Translations under genes and position numbers: made by a program
Notes under the pieces: generated by a model
Database searches by the model: none
What the model was told of the DNA's origin: nothing
The model's input: only the letters and a program-made list of their open reading frames with translations
Shown: in pieces, positions 1 through 9,278 of the stretch
Numbering within the stretch: position 1 is the first letter of the stretch
Layout: each line of letters begins with the position of its first letter
NCBI RefSeq assembly: GCF_000187245.1
Contig: NC_027861.1
Span: 744,001 to 808,000 of the forward strand
DNA length: 64,000 nucleotides
Source of the DNA: Ogataea parapolymorpha DL-1
Taxonomy: Eukaryota > Ascomycota > Pichiomycetes > Pichiales > Pichiaceae
Reading direction: 5' to 3'

Positions 1-2982
1 TCAGTGCAAAATGCTGTCGGCGATGTGCTTTTAACCAAATCACTGATACGCTCCATCGAAGAAGAGACAGGACCTCATTTGCAACCCAACATCACACAGG
101 AATTGAGCATGATAAACAAGATAAGGCTGGTTTTATTTGATTTGGAAAGCGTCGTGTCAAATCTCTCCACAAAGTCACGTCTGATGGACTATGTGTCGCA
201 AGCTTACGAGTATGAACTATATTACCATAGAAAAGCTGGACAGCTATTGGAGGACACTAATAGTGACCTGATGAAGGAAGAAGAATCGCTGGTCCCACTC
301 ATGTTCGAAACAAACAATGAGTCGTTTAACACATGCTATAAGCAGAGCTTGTTGATGCTGACGGCATCCCTCCCCTCTGGAGCGCTAGCACCTTCAAAAA
401 TTCAAAAAGCAGCAAAACTGACGGTGGACACCTTTATGAGCATCAATCGTATTAAGGTGATATATGATCTGCAGCTGGTCAGTGAATTTCATTTGCGCAT
501 CTTCAATATCATCAAATATCCTCTTCGCAACGCACAGAAACGAGATATTCTCGAACAGAAAATTGACGACTATCTCTCGCTTTACCCAATCATTCCCATT
601 TTGAAACCTATAATACGACAATTGATGCATGATGATCAACGTGGTACGGATGATAAAGATATTACACAGATTTTGAGCTTGCTAGATCGACTGCTAGCAA
701 GATATTTGGAACACGAACAAGCGCCTTTGTCTGTGAGGTGGTTTCCGCGTATATTTGAGAAATACATTGATTTGTTGAAGGAAGACGGAAAGAGTTTAAG
801 CGAGGATATGTACTACCAAGATGTCAAACGGGCCACTCTCAAATGGAGCAACAAAGAAATCACACCCGACTCTTTCGTAGAAGATCTGTTGGCTTTGTCT
901 CTCATTCCGAGTTCAAGGACGTTCTCATTTCGTGGACAGCTGTTACCGACTCCGGCTATGCGATATGCTCTGGTGTGTGTGAAAGACGAAGTTGAGCTCA
1001 AAAGCAAATATCTAAGACTCTGGTTTGATTCAATGACGTACGTGCGAACAGACCGCGAGCTCTTAAACATTTGGAAAAAATCGGTCACCTCAACATTTCT
1101 GAAAAGATGGTACGACAAGAGCCAACTCTATCTGGTCAAGAATCAAGATGCAGTTAAGTTCCGAAACACAAGGCTCCTCAAGAACCAAGTTCAAAAATGG
1201 GTCCAGAAAGTGGAAAGAAGAACAGAAACCCAACATAAAGCGGATTTACTCGCTGTTTCCAAGACGTTTTTCAAATGGAAGCAGAAAACCGAGCGTTTCA
1301 AAGAGTGCGCACGTCCCGACGGCAAGGAGTCTTACTTGCTCAAGAGAAAATTCTTCAGGCTTTGGAGGACGGCTTCACTGGCTCGTACATCAAAGCTCTC
1401 GGAAATTAATGACAAAATGACGCTTCAACTGATGCTAGCCAGATGGCATCAAAAGCTCAGAAACCATCGTCAGCTCATATGGAGAGCTGACCAAGCTAGA
1501 GATATGCTTCTCAAGTCGCATTATTTCAATGTCTGGCACAGTGAATCAGCTCCAGGAATAGATAAAGCAAAAAGGTTGCAATATTATGAAGACCGATTTA
1601 TCCAGGCTAATTATTTCCATGGATGGGTAATGGCATACAATCTTCATGTCCTGGAAGAGGAGGTATACAGGAATAACAATCGACACCTGGTGCATTGGAT
1701 TTTCGAGAATTGGAAGCAATTTCATCGTCACCAGAAAGTTTACAAACAGTATGCTCAAAAACGAAATGCCGATCTCTTGGAGAAGTTCTTCAATAAGTGG
1801 AATAGAGCACAGCGACTGCTTTCTGTTGCAGACGATTTTAGAAGACAGGCCTTACTACAAAGAGTCTTGAGTCATTGGAAGCTGGTCCTTCAGGAATCTA
1901 AGGTGTATCGCCAACAAGAGGCGATAATCTTGAAAAAGTACATGCAAACATGGCGATTGCGCACGCGGGAAGATGTATTTTTGCAAGGTGTAGCTGACAC
2001 GTTGACAAAAAAGACGTTTGAGAGTTGGCATTCGTCGGCTGTCGGACGAATCAAACAACGCCAGAAGGCCGAGAAACTTCATTTGATATTCACGAAAAAA
2101 GCATTTTTAAGCTTTTGGTTTTCGAAGCTGGCCCAATCCCGTGATTCACTAGTGCGAGCTGAGGAGTGGCGATTAGAACACGATGAACAACACAAGAGGA
2201 AACTCCTCTCCACAACTATGGTAGCTTGGATTAAAGCATTCGAAAGGACTCAAGAAACGAACAAGAATTTGCAAGTCAAACTCGCAGACTACGAAACGTC
2301 ACATTCCGAAGCGAGAACGTTCAAGCTCTGGAAGCAAAAATGGGAAGATTATTATCGAGATGGCCAAGATGCGGAAAGTTTCAGGACGTTGTCTTTGGAA
2401 ACAAAAATGTTCAACAAATGGCTCCGTGCTTATGATAGAATTTTGGAACTGAACGAAATATGCGATCACCATCTGGAGGTGAGCAATGTCGACCTCCTTT
2501 CTCACATTGTATCTCAAATGTCGCTCAAAGCGATCAAAATCCAGAATGACCTGCGAAATGCCGACCGCTTCAAAGAGAGATGGTCTCGGAATAAAAAGAG
2601 AGTATTTTTTGATATGTGGAGGTTCAGCTACGAAGAAAAGAAAAAGAATAGAGAGGACGTTTTTGTGGACACAAATGAAGTATCGTCATTATCTCCGCTG
2701 GCCCAACGCAGACGTTTTAATGGAACTGTTCCAGAGACGCCGGGTGTTGCTTTTGGAACGCCCGGACGGTGGCTGCGCACCCCTGCTGTTGCACGGACAA
2801 ATTCAATTCCTGCTACGGAACGGGTTAGAAGAATGTACCTCGAGCAGCGCCGCAGCCAGTATCGCCAGGTCAAACAGAGATCGCCGGAAAAAGGAGACAT
2901 CTCGACTCCGACGCGCCGGGCCCGCGCCGAGCGAACATATCTGGACGAGGACAACGTATTTATACAACGCGACGAAATATAA
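1..2982 (+). CDS. SFI1: Sfi1-type spindle pole body half-bridge protein, 5' truncated
   Basis: The frame is open from the first base of the window, so the true start lies upstream; the GTG at base 4 is not a start. The visible ~990 residues carry a long array (about residues 340-890) of degenerate repeats of roughly 25-35 residues, each centred on an aromatic-hydrophobic-x-x-Trp core such as FFKWKQK, FFRLWRT, YFHGWVM, FFNKWNR, VLSHWKL and MFNKWLR. This is the hallmark of Sfi1, whose repeats form a long helix binding one centrin (Cdc31) each along the half-bridge of the spindle pole body. The C-terminal tail is basic, with proline-directed sites (TPGR, TPAV, SPEK, TPTRR) as expected for cell-cycle kinase control of SPB duplication. 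It converges on the eIF3d gene with only 13 nt between stops. The repeat pattern is unmistakable. Confidence 0.9.
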   Translation, partial: SVQNAVGDVLLTKSLIRSIEEETGPHLQPNITQELSMINKIRLVLFDLESVVSNLSTKSRLMDYVSQAYEYELYYHRKAGQLLEDTNSDLMKEEESLVPLMFETNNESFNTCYKQSLLMLTASLPSGALAPSKIQKAAKLTVDTFMSINRIKVIYDLQLVSEFHLRIFNIIKYPLRNAQKRDILEQKIDDYLSLYPIIPILKPIIRQLMHDDQRGTDDKDITQILSLLDRLLARYLEHEQAPLSVRWFPRIFEKYIDLLKEDGKSLSEDMYYQDVKRATLKWSNKEITPDSFVEDLLALSLIPSSRTFSFRGQLLPTPAMRYALVCVKDEVELKSKYLRLWFDSMTYVRTDRELLNIWKKSVTSTFLKRWYDKSQLYLVKNQDAVKFRNTRLLKNQVQKWVQKVERRTETQHKADLLAVSKTFFKWKQKTERFKECARPDGKESYLLKRKFFRLWRTASLARTSKLSEINDKMTLQLMLARWHQKLRNHRQLIWRADQARDMLLKSHYFNVWHSESAPGIDKAKRLQYYEDRFIQANYFHGWVMAYNLHVLEEEVYRNNNRHLVHWIFENWKQFHRHQKVYKQYAQKRNADLLEKFFNKWNRAQRLLSVADDFRRQALLQRVLSHWKLVLQESKVYRQQEAIILKKYMQTWRLRTREDVFLQGVADTLTKKTFESWHSSAVGRIKQRQKAEKLHLIFTKKAFLSFWFSKLAQSRDSLVRAEEWRLEHDEQHKRKLLSTTMVAWIKAFERTQETNKNLQVKLADYETSHSEARTFKLWKQKWEDYYRDGQDAESFRTLSLETKMFNKWLRAYDRILELNEICDHHLEVSNVDLLSHIVSQMSLKAIKIQNDLRNADRFKERWSRNKKRVFFDMWRFSYEEKKKNREDVFVDTNEVSSLSPLAQRRRFNGTVPETPGVAFGTPGRWLRTPAVARTNSIPATERVRRMYLEQRRSQYRQVKQRSPEKGDISTPTRRARAERTYLDEDNVFIQRDEI

Positions 2983-2995
2983 TTAGATTTATTAC

Positions 2996-4582
2996 TTACT
3001 CTGTAACCTTGTAAATCGTAATTTTAGGAGCATTTGGATCCTTAAGGATGATGAAGGTGTAGTCACTCTTTCCTCCGTCGGCTTCAATGATGTCCAAGAT
3101 GGATCTAACAATAGCCCAGCCGTTTCCAAGAGACAGGTTTATTTGGGCACTGAGACCAGATGGGTGGAAAGTCAAAGCACCCGCCACGATGTGCTTGGTA
3201 TTGTCTTTTGGGTTTGCTCTGGACACAAAACCAATTTTCATGCTGTCGATTCCAGCCAGTAGAGACTTTGTGGTCCATCTGGCAATTTTGTTGTTGTTCT
3301 TTTTAATTTCCTCAGCAAAGATAACACCTCTGGATCCACTGAGTCTATTCTTCCAGTCGTTGGATGGCGACGGAGCGTATTGGTTCAATGCATTGATAGA
3401 GAGATACTTGTTCTGCTCCCTGGAGTAGGCGTCGATCTCGGTTCTCACAATGATGTCGAGTTCTCGCGAGTTGTCACTGACAGAAGGAAGCAAGAACCTC
3501 CTGTACTTGTAACCCTTGTTCAGCAGCGACTCGCTAGTAGCCTTGGACACGAATGGGTTCTCAGGGTGTTCAAACTCTTGCACGGAAGAGTCCAAAGAAT
3601 TGGCCAAGAAGTTGTTGTTGATGAAAGTCGCTTCCAAAGACAAGTTTGAGGCGCTGTTCACATCCGAGTCAGGGAGATCGATAGGGGCATTGTAGCTGTT
3701 TTCATCCACCTCTAATCTATCGGTGTTTTCTCTCTTGTCAAAATAAATGATTCCGTCTCTCTTGGTCACCTTGATATCCCAAGAGTAACTTGATCTGGCA
3801 GCACACATCAGCTGAGAAAGAATCGAATCCGTCACGAAAACAGAAGCCTTTTTATCGCTGGCCAATTTTTGGATCACAGGGTCTTCTGATGTGGTTGGAT
3901 TCAAAATCACTTTGTCGACAACACTCAATGCCTGTTGCTTGAAAGATTCGAATTTCTTCACATAGCCGTGGACGCTTCCGTAAGACTCTAGATCTGTACC
4001 TTCGCCGACTTCCAGATTCAGTTTGGTGAGCTTGTTGAACTCAATTTCGGACACTGAGTGCCATTTGGTGTTCACTTTGAGAGATGGTTCTCTGACCTTG
4101 TCGTCCTTCTTGTATCTGTTGTTGAAGTTTCTATAATTAGGATTCATGTTGGCATTCGGATGACCCTGTTGAGGACGAGAAGGCTGGTTTCTGGCGACAT
4201 TGCCTGGTTTTCCTCCTGGCTTCTGATTGGCGACCCTGTTTCTGCCCCGCAGAACGGTCTGTTGATTGGCAGGAATGGCGTTGCTGTTGTCCACCACGCT
4301 GAACTCTTCCTCTTCTTCTTCAGCACCAAAAAGCTTGGCAGCGGAAGCACCATAGGCATGATAGTGATCCTTGCGCTTTTGATTTTGGTTTTTCAACTGC
4401 TGCTGTTTCAGCTCGTCTTCCTTCGACTGTTGCCAGTCAGCAGCCTTTCCCAGTCTGTCGGCCTTGGAGAAAGGAGCGTACGGAACACCACTGAACTGTA
4501 AGCTATCTGGAATCACACTGGAAGGTCCCCAGGCATCATTTGGAGACGAAAGCTTGGAAAAATCGAATGCTGGCACGGTCAT
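2996..4582 (-). CDS. Translation initiation factor eIF3 subunit d
   Basis: The N-terminus reads FDFSKLSSPNDAWGPSSV followed by VPYAPFSKADRLGKAADW, the conserved opening of eIF3d (Moe1 in fission yeast). The central basic Gly/Asn/Arg-rich linker (about residues 100-165) and the C-terminal domain with FVSRANPKDNTKH are also family features. In other eukaryotes eIF3d sits at the edge of eIF3 and has a cap-binding fold. The frame is open upstream to 4684, but the start is placed at the ATG at 4582 (MTVPAFDFSKL), which matches the family N-terminus; the upstream extension is poorly conserved in character. 528 aa. S. cerevisiae has no eIF3d, so this gene alone separates the organism from that lineage. 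It is divergent from PRE3 across 111 bp. Confidence 0.92.
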   Translation of the reverse strand: MTVPAFDFSKLSSPNDAWGPSSVIPDSLQFSGVPYAPFSKADRLGKAADWQQSKEDELKQQQLKNQNQKRKDHYHAYGASAAKLFGAEEEEEEFSVVDNSNAIPANQQTVLRGRNRVANQKPGGKPGNVARNQPSRPQQGHPNANMNPNYRNFNNRYKKDDKVREPSLKVNTKWHSVSEIEFNKLTKLNLEVGEGTDLESYGSVHGYVKKFESFKQQALSVVDKVILNPTTSEDPVIQKLASDKKASVFVTDSILSQLMCAARSSYSWDIKVTKRDGIIYFDKRENTDRLEVDENSYNAPIDLPDSDVNSASNLSLEATFINNNFLANSLDSSVQEFEHPENPFVSKATSESLLNKGYKYRRFLLPSVSDNSRELDIIVRTEIDAYSREQNKYLSINALNQYAPSPSNDWKNRLSGSRGVIFAEEIKKNNNKIARWTTKSLLAGIDSMKIGFVSRANPKDNTKHIVAGALTFHPSGLSAQINLSLGNGWAIVRSILDIIEADGGKSDYTFIILKDPNAPKITIYKVTE

Positions 4583-4693
4583 TATCGATAAATTGTAGAG
4601 ATGAAAATTTTTGGAGCTTGATTTTGTTTTGGCCATCTCTGCACCAAACTGATACTTATTCAGTGGCGAAAAAAATACTTTCAATTATACAAT

Positions 4694-5344
4694 ATGGACT
4701 CCATCTCTGTTGATGTGGGACAATTGAAGAAGGGCGAGGTTAGCCTTGGTACCTCAATTATGGCAGTGAAGTTCAAAGACGGTGTTATTTTGGGTGCAGA
4801 CAGTAGAACCACCACGGGTTCTTACATTGCCAACAGAGTGACAGACAAATTGACACAGATTCACGATAAGATATGGTGCTGTCGGTCTGGATCGGCAGCA
4901 GATACTCAGGCAGTCGCGGATATAGTGAAATATCACTTGGAGATGTACAAGGCAAATAACGGAAGACCTCCAACAACCAAGATCGCCGCCTCGCTGTTCC
5001 AAGAACTGTGTTACGCAAATAAAGAGATGCTTACTGCAGGTATCATTTGTGCAGGCTACGATGAGAAAAACGGTGGTCAGGTTTACAGTATTCCACTAGG
5101 AGGGTCGCTACACAAGCACGAGTACGCAATTGCTGGTTCTGGTTCGGCCTTCATCTACGGTTATTGCAAGAAGAATTTCAAGCAAGACATGACTAAAGAT
5201 GAGACGGTATCATTTGTCAAGACGTCACTCTCGCAAGCCATCAGATGGGATGGATCCTCTGGTGGTGTGATTCGTCTGGTGGTGCTAACAAAGGATGGAA
5301 TCGAACGACTAATCTTCTATCCTCACGAGTATATAGATGCATAG
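4694..5344 (+). CDS. PRE3: 20S proteasome beta-1 subunit (caspase-like activity)
   Basis: 216 aa, an N-terminal nucleophile hydrolase. A 19-residue propeptide ends in SLG, and autocleavage at Gly19-Thr20 would expose the catalytic Thr20. The motifs GADSRTTTGSYIANRVTDKL, WCCRSGSAADTQ and GSGSAFIYGYC are nearly identical to the beta-1 family and distinguish it from beta-2 and beta-5. The length is as in S. cerevisiae Pre3. The gene lies head to head with eIF3d and 65 bp upstream of RTT109 on the same strand, and the 5' flank is short. Confidence 0.96.
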   Translation: MDSISVDVGQLKKGEVSLGTSIMAVKFKDGVILGADSRTTTGSYIANRVTDKLTQIHDKIWCCRSGSAADTQAVADIVKYHLEMYKANNGRPPTTKIAASLFQELCYANKEMLTAGIICAGYDEKNGGQVYSIPLGGSLHKHEYAIAGSGSAFIYGYCKKNFKQDMTKDETVSFVKTSLSQAIRWDGSSGGVIRLVVLTKDGIERLIFYPHEYIDA

Positions 5345-5409
5345 CGTCGACGCGTCGGTACGACGCGAAAAAAATATCTAGATAATAATCAAGTATTGAT
5401 GATTTCGAT

Positions 5410-6657
5410 ATGACCTCGTTGGCAGAGTCTCTTGAAGATGTACTGCCAAAAGACGAGCATTTTGCTCTTGCAAACCTGCAAAGTATTCCAAAGCTCAGCA
5501 AGCCAGTTGTGTATCAGTCTGAGCGTCCACACACCGTGAAGATAATTCATTTTATCGTTCTTTTCCACAACCAAACTCCAGTGCTTGCAACAGAGGTGTA
5601 CGTATACTTGACAATTGCAGAGACATTGAAGCGCACAATATATGTCTCAAAGGTGGACACGACAGGACTGACCAAGGTGAAAGTCGGGAAAGTGGTACAA
5701 AGAATTCTGGAATGGCTATTTGAATATCCAGTCACTCAGTACCTAAGAGATCTTAGAGTGAAGCATACGTATAAAACTGTGCTCAAGCCTCACCCTCCAT
5801 TTACCTCACCAGTTCAGAGAGCCTTGCATATTTTAATCGAACGAGCCAAAGGAGACAAAGACTACGGAGTGCCTCAAATTGTTGAATCAAAAGCCTACCG
5901 AGTGCCCTCTCGCTTTCTTTCACTCACCAATTCCGATTTTCAAACAGACCTGGTGCTATTCACGCGGGCGGAAAGTCAGTACTTGTTCCCTAACTCAAAT
6001 AAAAATGATGGCAAGCATATATTAGATGATGGCGGATTGCTCAAATGGTGGTTGAAATCGATCAATTTGAGCGTCAACAAGTCTTTTAAGAGTGCGCAGA
6101 AATACGTTGATATCCTCAATTCGGAGCCTCGCCAGATCAGCAGGTATTTCCCCGAAAACGACTGGAAAATTGGTAGCATTTACTACAGACCGGAAAAAGC
6201 TCACGATCTGGCCGTCTATAACATTCCGCTTCTTCCTGATGATCCAAAGGGAAGATTCTTGGAACACTTGGTTGTCGAAAACCGCGCAAAAAGAGTGTCA
6301 CTAAGTCAGTTTTGGACAGAGCTGGCTTTTAGACAGGAGTTCAGACTCGGTCGCATCGTTGGGTTAATTGGAGTCACAGGGACCTGCAACGAGTCTGCAC
6401 CGGGGCCTCTTAGTATGCTAAAAGGTAAAGATTTTGAAAATGCCAGAAAAGTGTTCACAGAGTCTGATTACAGTGATTCCTCTGAGGTGGAAGCCATATA
6501 CGATAGAGTGCTAGAATACGGTGTTGAATTGCAAGAAATGACAGGAAGACAAGACAGAGTGGCTTCCTCGTCTATTCCAGAGTCCAACAAACGGCCTGTA
6601 ACAGATCTGGGGATGCTGGTGAAGAGGAAGAAATCTACGACACAGCAATTGTCATGA
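5410..6657 (+). CDS. RTT109: Rtt109-type histone H3-K56 acetyltransferase
   Basis: 415 aa, matching the fungal-specific Rtt109 fold (p300-like without sequence similarity). Diagnostic stretches are VYVYLTIAE, SKVDTTGL (the catalytic-site Asp region), LLKWWLKS (the tandem Trp pair near the active site) and LPDDPKGRFLEHL around residues 275-285, which contains the lysine equivalent to the autoacetylated one in yeast. The C-terminus is basic (VKRKKS) and could bind Vps75 or Asf1 or act as a nuclear signal. In other yeasts the enzyme acetylates newly made H3 with Asf1/Vps75 during replication. The ATG at 5410 lies 65 bp after PRE3. The full length is present and intact. Confidence 0.93.
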   Translation: MTSLAESLEDVLPKDEHFALANLQSIPKLSKPVVYQSERPHTVKIIHFIVLFHNQTPVLATEVYVYLTIAETLKRTIYVSKVDTTGLTKVKVGKVVQRILEWLFEYPVTQYLRDLRVKHTYKTVLKPHPPFTSPVQRALHILIERAKGDKDYGVPQIVESKAYRVPSRFLSLTNSDFQTDLVLFTRAESQYLFPNSNKNDGKHILDDGGLLKWWLKSINLSVNKSFKSAQKYVDILNSEPRQISRYFPENDWKIGSIYYRPEKAHDLAVYNIPLLPDDPKGRFLEHLVVENRAKRVSLSQFWTELAFRQEFRLGRIVGLIGVTGTCNESAPGPLSMLKGKDFENARKVFTESDYSDSSEVEAIYDRVLEYGVELQEMTGRQDRVASSSIPESNKRPVTDLGMLVKRKKSTTQQLS

Positions 6658-6872
6658 TGTAAGTAGTCTAAAAAAATTATTACCCTCTCGAATTCTTTTT
6701 CGATTGGCCCTCTGTCAATACTTTATTTTCCAGTTGTGAATCAAATACCAGCAATTTACGCGTTTCTGTGGATCTCATAGATTTGATCAGCAACTGGCCA
6801 GCTTCCCATATACCCAAACGTTAAGGATTTCGATTGATAGCATCTCTGTGTGAACTGGTAACATTTGGCATC

Positions 6873-9134
6873 ATGTCGGCATTGCAAGACCTTATTCCCA
6901 CTGTCAACAAGTTGCAGGACATTGTGACTAACACCAACTTGACCGATTTGGACCTGCCCATCTTAACAGTCATTGGATCTCAGTCGGCTGGTAAATCTTC
7001 CGTTTTGGAGAACATCGTCGGCAAAGATTTCCTTCCTAGAGGTACCGGAATTGTGACCAGACGGCCCTTAATTTTGCAGTTGATCAATATTAAAGAGGAC
7101 GACCCTTTGGTGCATAAATCGGATTTTGAGGCAGACCAAGATCATTCGGAAGTCACTTTAGAGGATCATCTTAGAAATGCAGGCGCCAGTCAGGTCGAAC
7201 CTGCTGAATGGGGAGAATTCTTGCATCTGCCTGGTAAGAGATTTTACAACTTCAACAACATCAGAAAGGAGATTGAAAACGAAACGTCTAGAATTGCGGG
7301 AAAAAACAAAGGAATCAGTAGAATACCGATCAACTTGAAGATTTATTCCCCAAAGGTCCTCAATTTGACCATGGTCGATCTGCCGGGTCTTACCAAGATT
7401 CCTATTGGCGACCAGCCAACCGACATCGAAAAACAGATTAAGAACCTTATTCTGGAGTACATTTCCAAGCCGAACTCGATCATTTTAGCTGTTTCTCCAG
7501 CCAACGTGGATCTAGTGAATTCCGAATCATTGAAGCTCGCCAGACAGGTCGACCCTCTCGGGAAGAGAACCATCGGTATTCTCTCGAAACTTGACCTGAT
7601 GGACCATGGCACAAACGCTCTTGACATTTTGACGGGCAAGGTTTATCCTCTGAAGCTTGGTTTCATTGGTGTGGTTAATCGGTCGCAGCAAGATATATCT
7701 GTGAATAAATCTTTGGAGGAAAGCCTGAGAGCTGAAGAGGAGTTCTTCCGGTCACATCCTGCCTACAAAAATATTGCAGGTAGATGTGGTACCGCATTTT
7801 TGGCCAAAACCCTGAATAAAACGTTGATGCATCATATCAGGGAGAGACTACCGGATATCAAAGCGAAACTCAATACTTTGATGGGCCAGACGGAGCAGGA
7901 GTTGGCTTCTTATGGTGATCTCAATATAGTCTCGAAACAAAACAGAGGCTCTCTCATTTTGATGCTGATGAACAAGTTTGCGAACAACTTCATAAGCTCC
8001 ATTGAGGGTAACTCGAGCGAAATCAGTACCAAGGAGCTTTGTGGGGGTGCAAGAATCTATTACATCTACAACGAAGTCTTTGGGAATTCCCTTTTATCAA
8101 TCAACCCTGTGTCAAACCTACCGGTTCAAGACATAAGAACTGCAATCAGAAACTCAACCGGCCCTAGACCCTCATTGTTTGTTCCTGAGCTGGCTTTCGA
8201 CCTTCTGGTGAAGCCACAAATCAAACTCCTCGAGAGTCCCTCCCACAGATGTGTGGAACTTGTGTATGAGGAGCTCATGAAGATATGCCACAACTGTGGT
8301 TCTCAGGAGCTTAGCAGATACCCAAAGCTACAGACAAAATTGATTGAGACGGTATCTGAATTGCTGAGAGAACGGTTGGGCCCTACCACAAAGTACGTTG
8401 AAAGCCTGATAGAGATTCACAGAGCTTACATCAACACGAACCATCCAAATTTTGTGGGGGCAGCAGCTGCTATGTCAAGTGTTGTGGAAGAGAGACAGAA
8501 ACAGAAACAGAAACAAAAGAGTAAAGACCATGCCAGGTCGCCAAACGGTTCGGTGCCTCTTGAGAATGGCACGTCATCGCACAAAGTTTCAGATGCTGGT
8601 TCCAGGGCTGAGGAGTTGAGAGAGTTGGAAAGGAAATCTTCTAACACATCCACAAGCGGCGATAAGGAGCTCTTCTTGAACTTCTTCTTCGGCAAAGATC
8701 AATCCCAGAATTCGTCCTCTCCGCCAAGCCAGCCCCAACCATCCCAATTCCCAAGTGAACCCGACGGTCTGCAATTCAACATACCTTCGCAGTCTCCTAT
8801 AGAGAAGAAAATGGAACATCTGAACATGAAGGAGGAGGAAGAGCTTTCTGAAAGAGAAGAGCTTGAATGCGAGCTGATCCGCAGGCTGATCATCTCCTAC
8901 TTCAGTATTGTGCGAGAGATGATCCAGGACCAAGTTCCTAAAGCTATCATGTGCTTGCTGGTCAACTTTTCAAAGGAGAGCGTTCAGAACACTCTTGTGC
9001 AAAAGCTGTACCGTGAAGAGCTTTTCGACGAGCTGCTTTATGAGGATGAGAATTTGAGCCAGGAGAGAGAGAAATGCGAAAAACTACTGGCTACATACAG
9101 AGAAGCCGCCGCTATCATTAGCGAAGTTGTTTAA
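6873..9134 (+). CDS. DNM1: Dynamin-related GTPase of mitochondrial/peroxisomal fission
   Basis: 753 aa from the ATG at 6873; upstream codons in frame begin with TTG and are not used. GTPase domain: G1 GSQSAGKSS (residues 35-43), TGIVTRRP switch I, DLPG at about 169 and SKLD at about 238 (Ser where TKLD is usual). The middle domain follows, then a variable insert from about residue 540 with a Gln/Lys run, Ser/Pro-rich stretches and acidic segments, then the GTPase effector domain from about residue 660. The text around LGFIGVVNRSQQDI and LPDIKAKLNTLMGQTEQEL agrees with Dnm1/Drp1 rather than Vps1. It acts as a ring-forming scission GTPase on mitochondria and peroxisomes. Confidence 0.93.
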   Translation: MSALQDLIPTVNKLQDIVTNTNLTDLDLPILTVIGSQSAGKSSVLENIVGKDFLPRGTGIVTRRPLILQLINIKEDDPLVHKSDFEADQDHSEVTLEDHLRNAGASQVEPAEWGEFLHLPGKRFYNFNNIRKEIENETSRIAGKNKGISRIPINLKIYSPKVLNLTMVDLPGLTKIPIGDQPTDIEKQIKNLILEYISKPNSIILAVSPANVDLVNSESLKLARQVDPLGKRTIGILSKLDLMDHGTNALDILTGKVYPLKLGFIGVVNRSQQDISVNKSLEESLRAEEEFFRSHPAYKNIAGRCGTAFLAKTLNKTLMHHIRERLPDIKAKLNTLMGQTEQELASYGDLNIVSKQNRGSLILMLMNKFANNFISSIEGNSSEISTKELCGGARIYYIYNEVFGNSLLSINPVSNLPVQDIRTAIRNSTGPRPSLFVPELAFDLLVKPQIKLLESPSHRCVELVYEELMKICHNCGSQELSRYPKLQTKLIETVSELLRERLGPTTKYVESLIEIHRAYINTNHPNFVGAAAAMSSVVEERQKQKQKQKSKDHARSPNGSVPLENGTSSHKVSDAGSRAEELRELERKSSNTSTSGDKELFLNFFFGKDQSQNSSSPPSQPQPSQFPSEPDGLQFNIPSQSPIEKKMEHLNMKEEEELSEREELECELIRRLIISYFSIVREMIQDQVPKAIMCLLVNFSKESVQNTLVQKLYREELFDELLYEDENLSQEREKCEKLLATYREAAAIISEVV

Positions 9135-9278
9135 CGTTATTGCATTTCTTGTATATGGGTCTTGTATGTAATTAGGATTGACATACCAGGTATTAGTAGT
9201 AAATCTGGAGATTAGGTAAAATCAAATTTCCTAATTTTTTAAAAATCCGGATAAGGAATCACTTCTCTTGTTTTCCTG

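Noticed and set aside
4..6. GTG as start of the first gene
   Set aside because: The frame is open to the window edge, so the gene is simply cut by the boundary.
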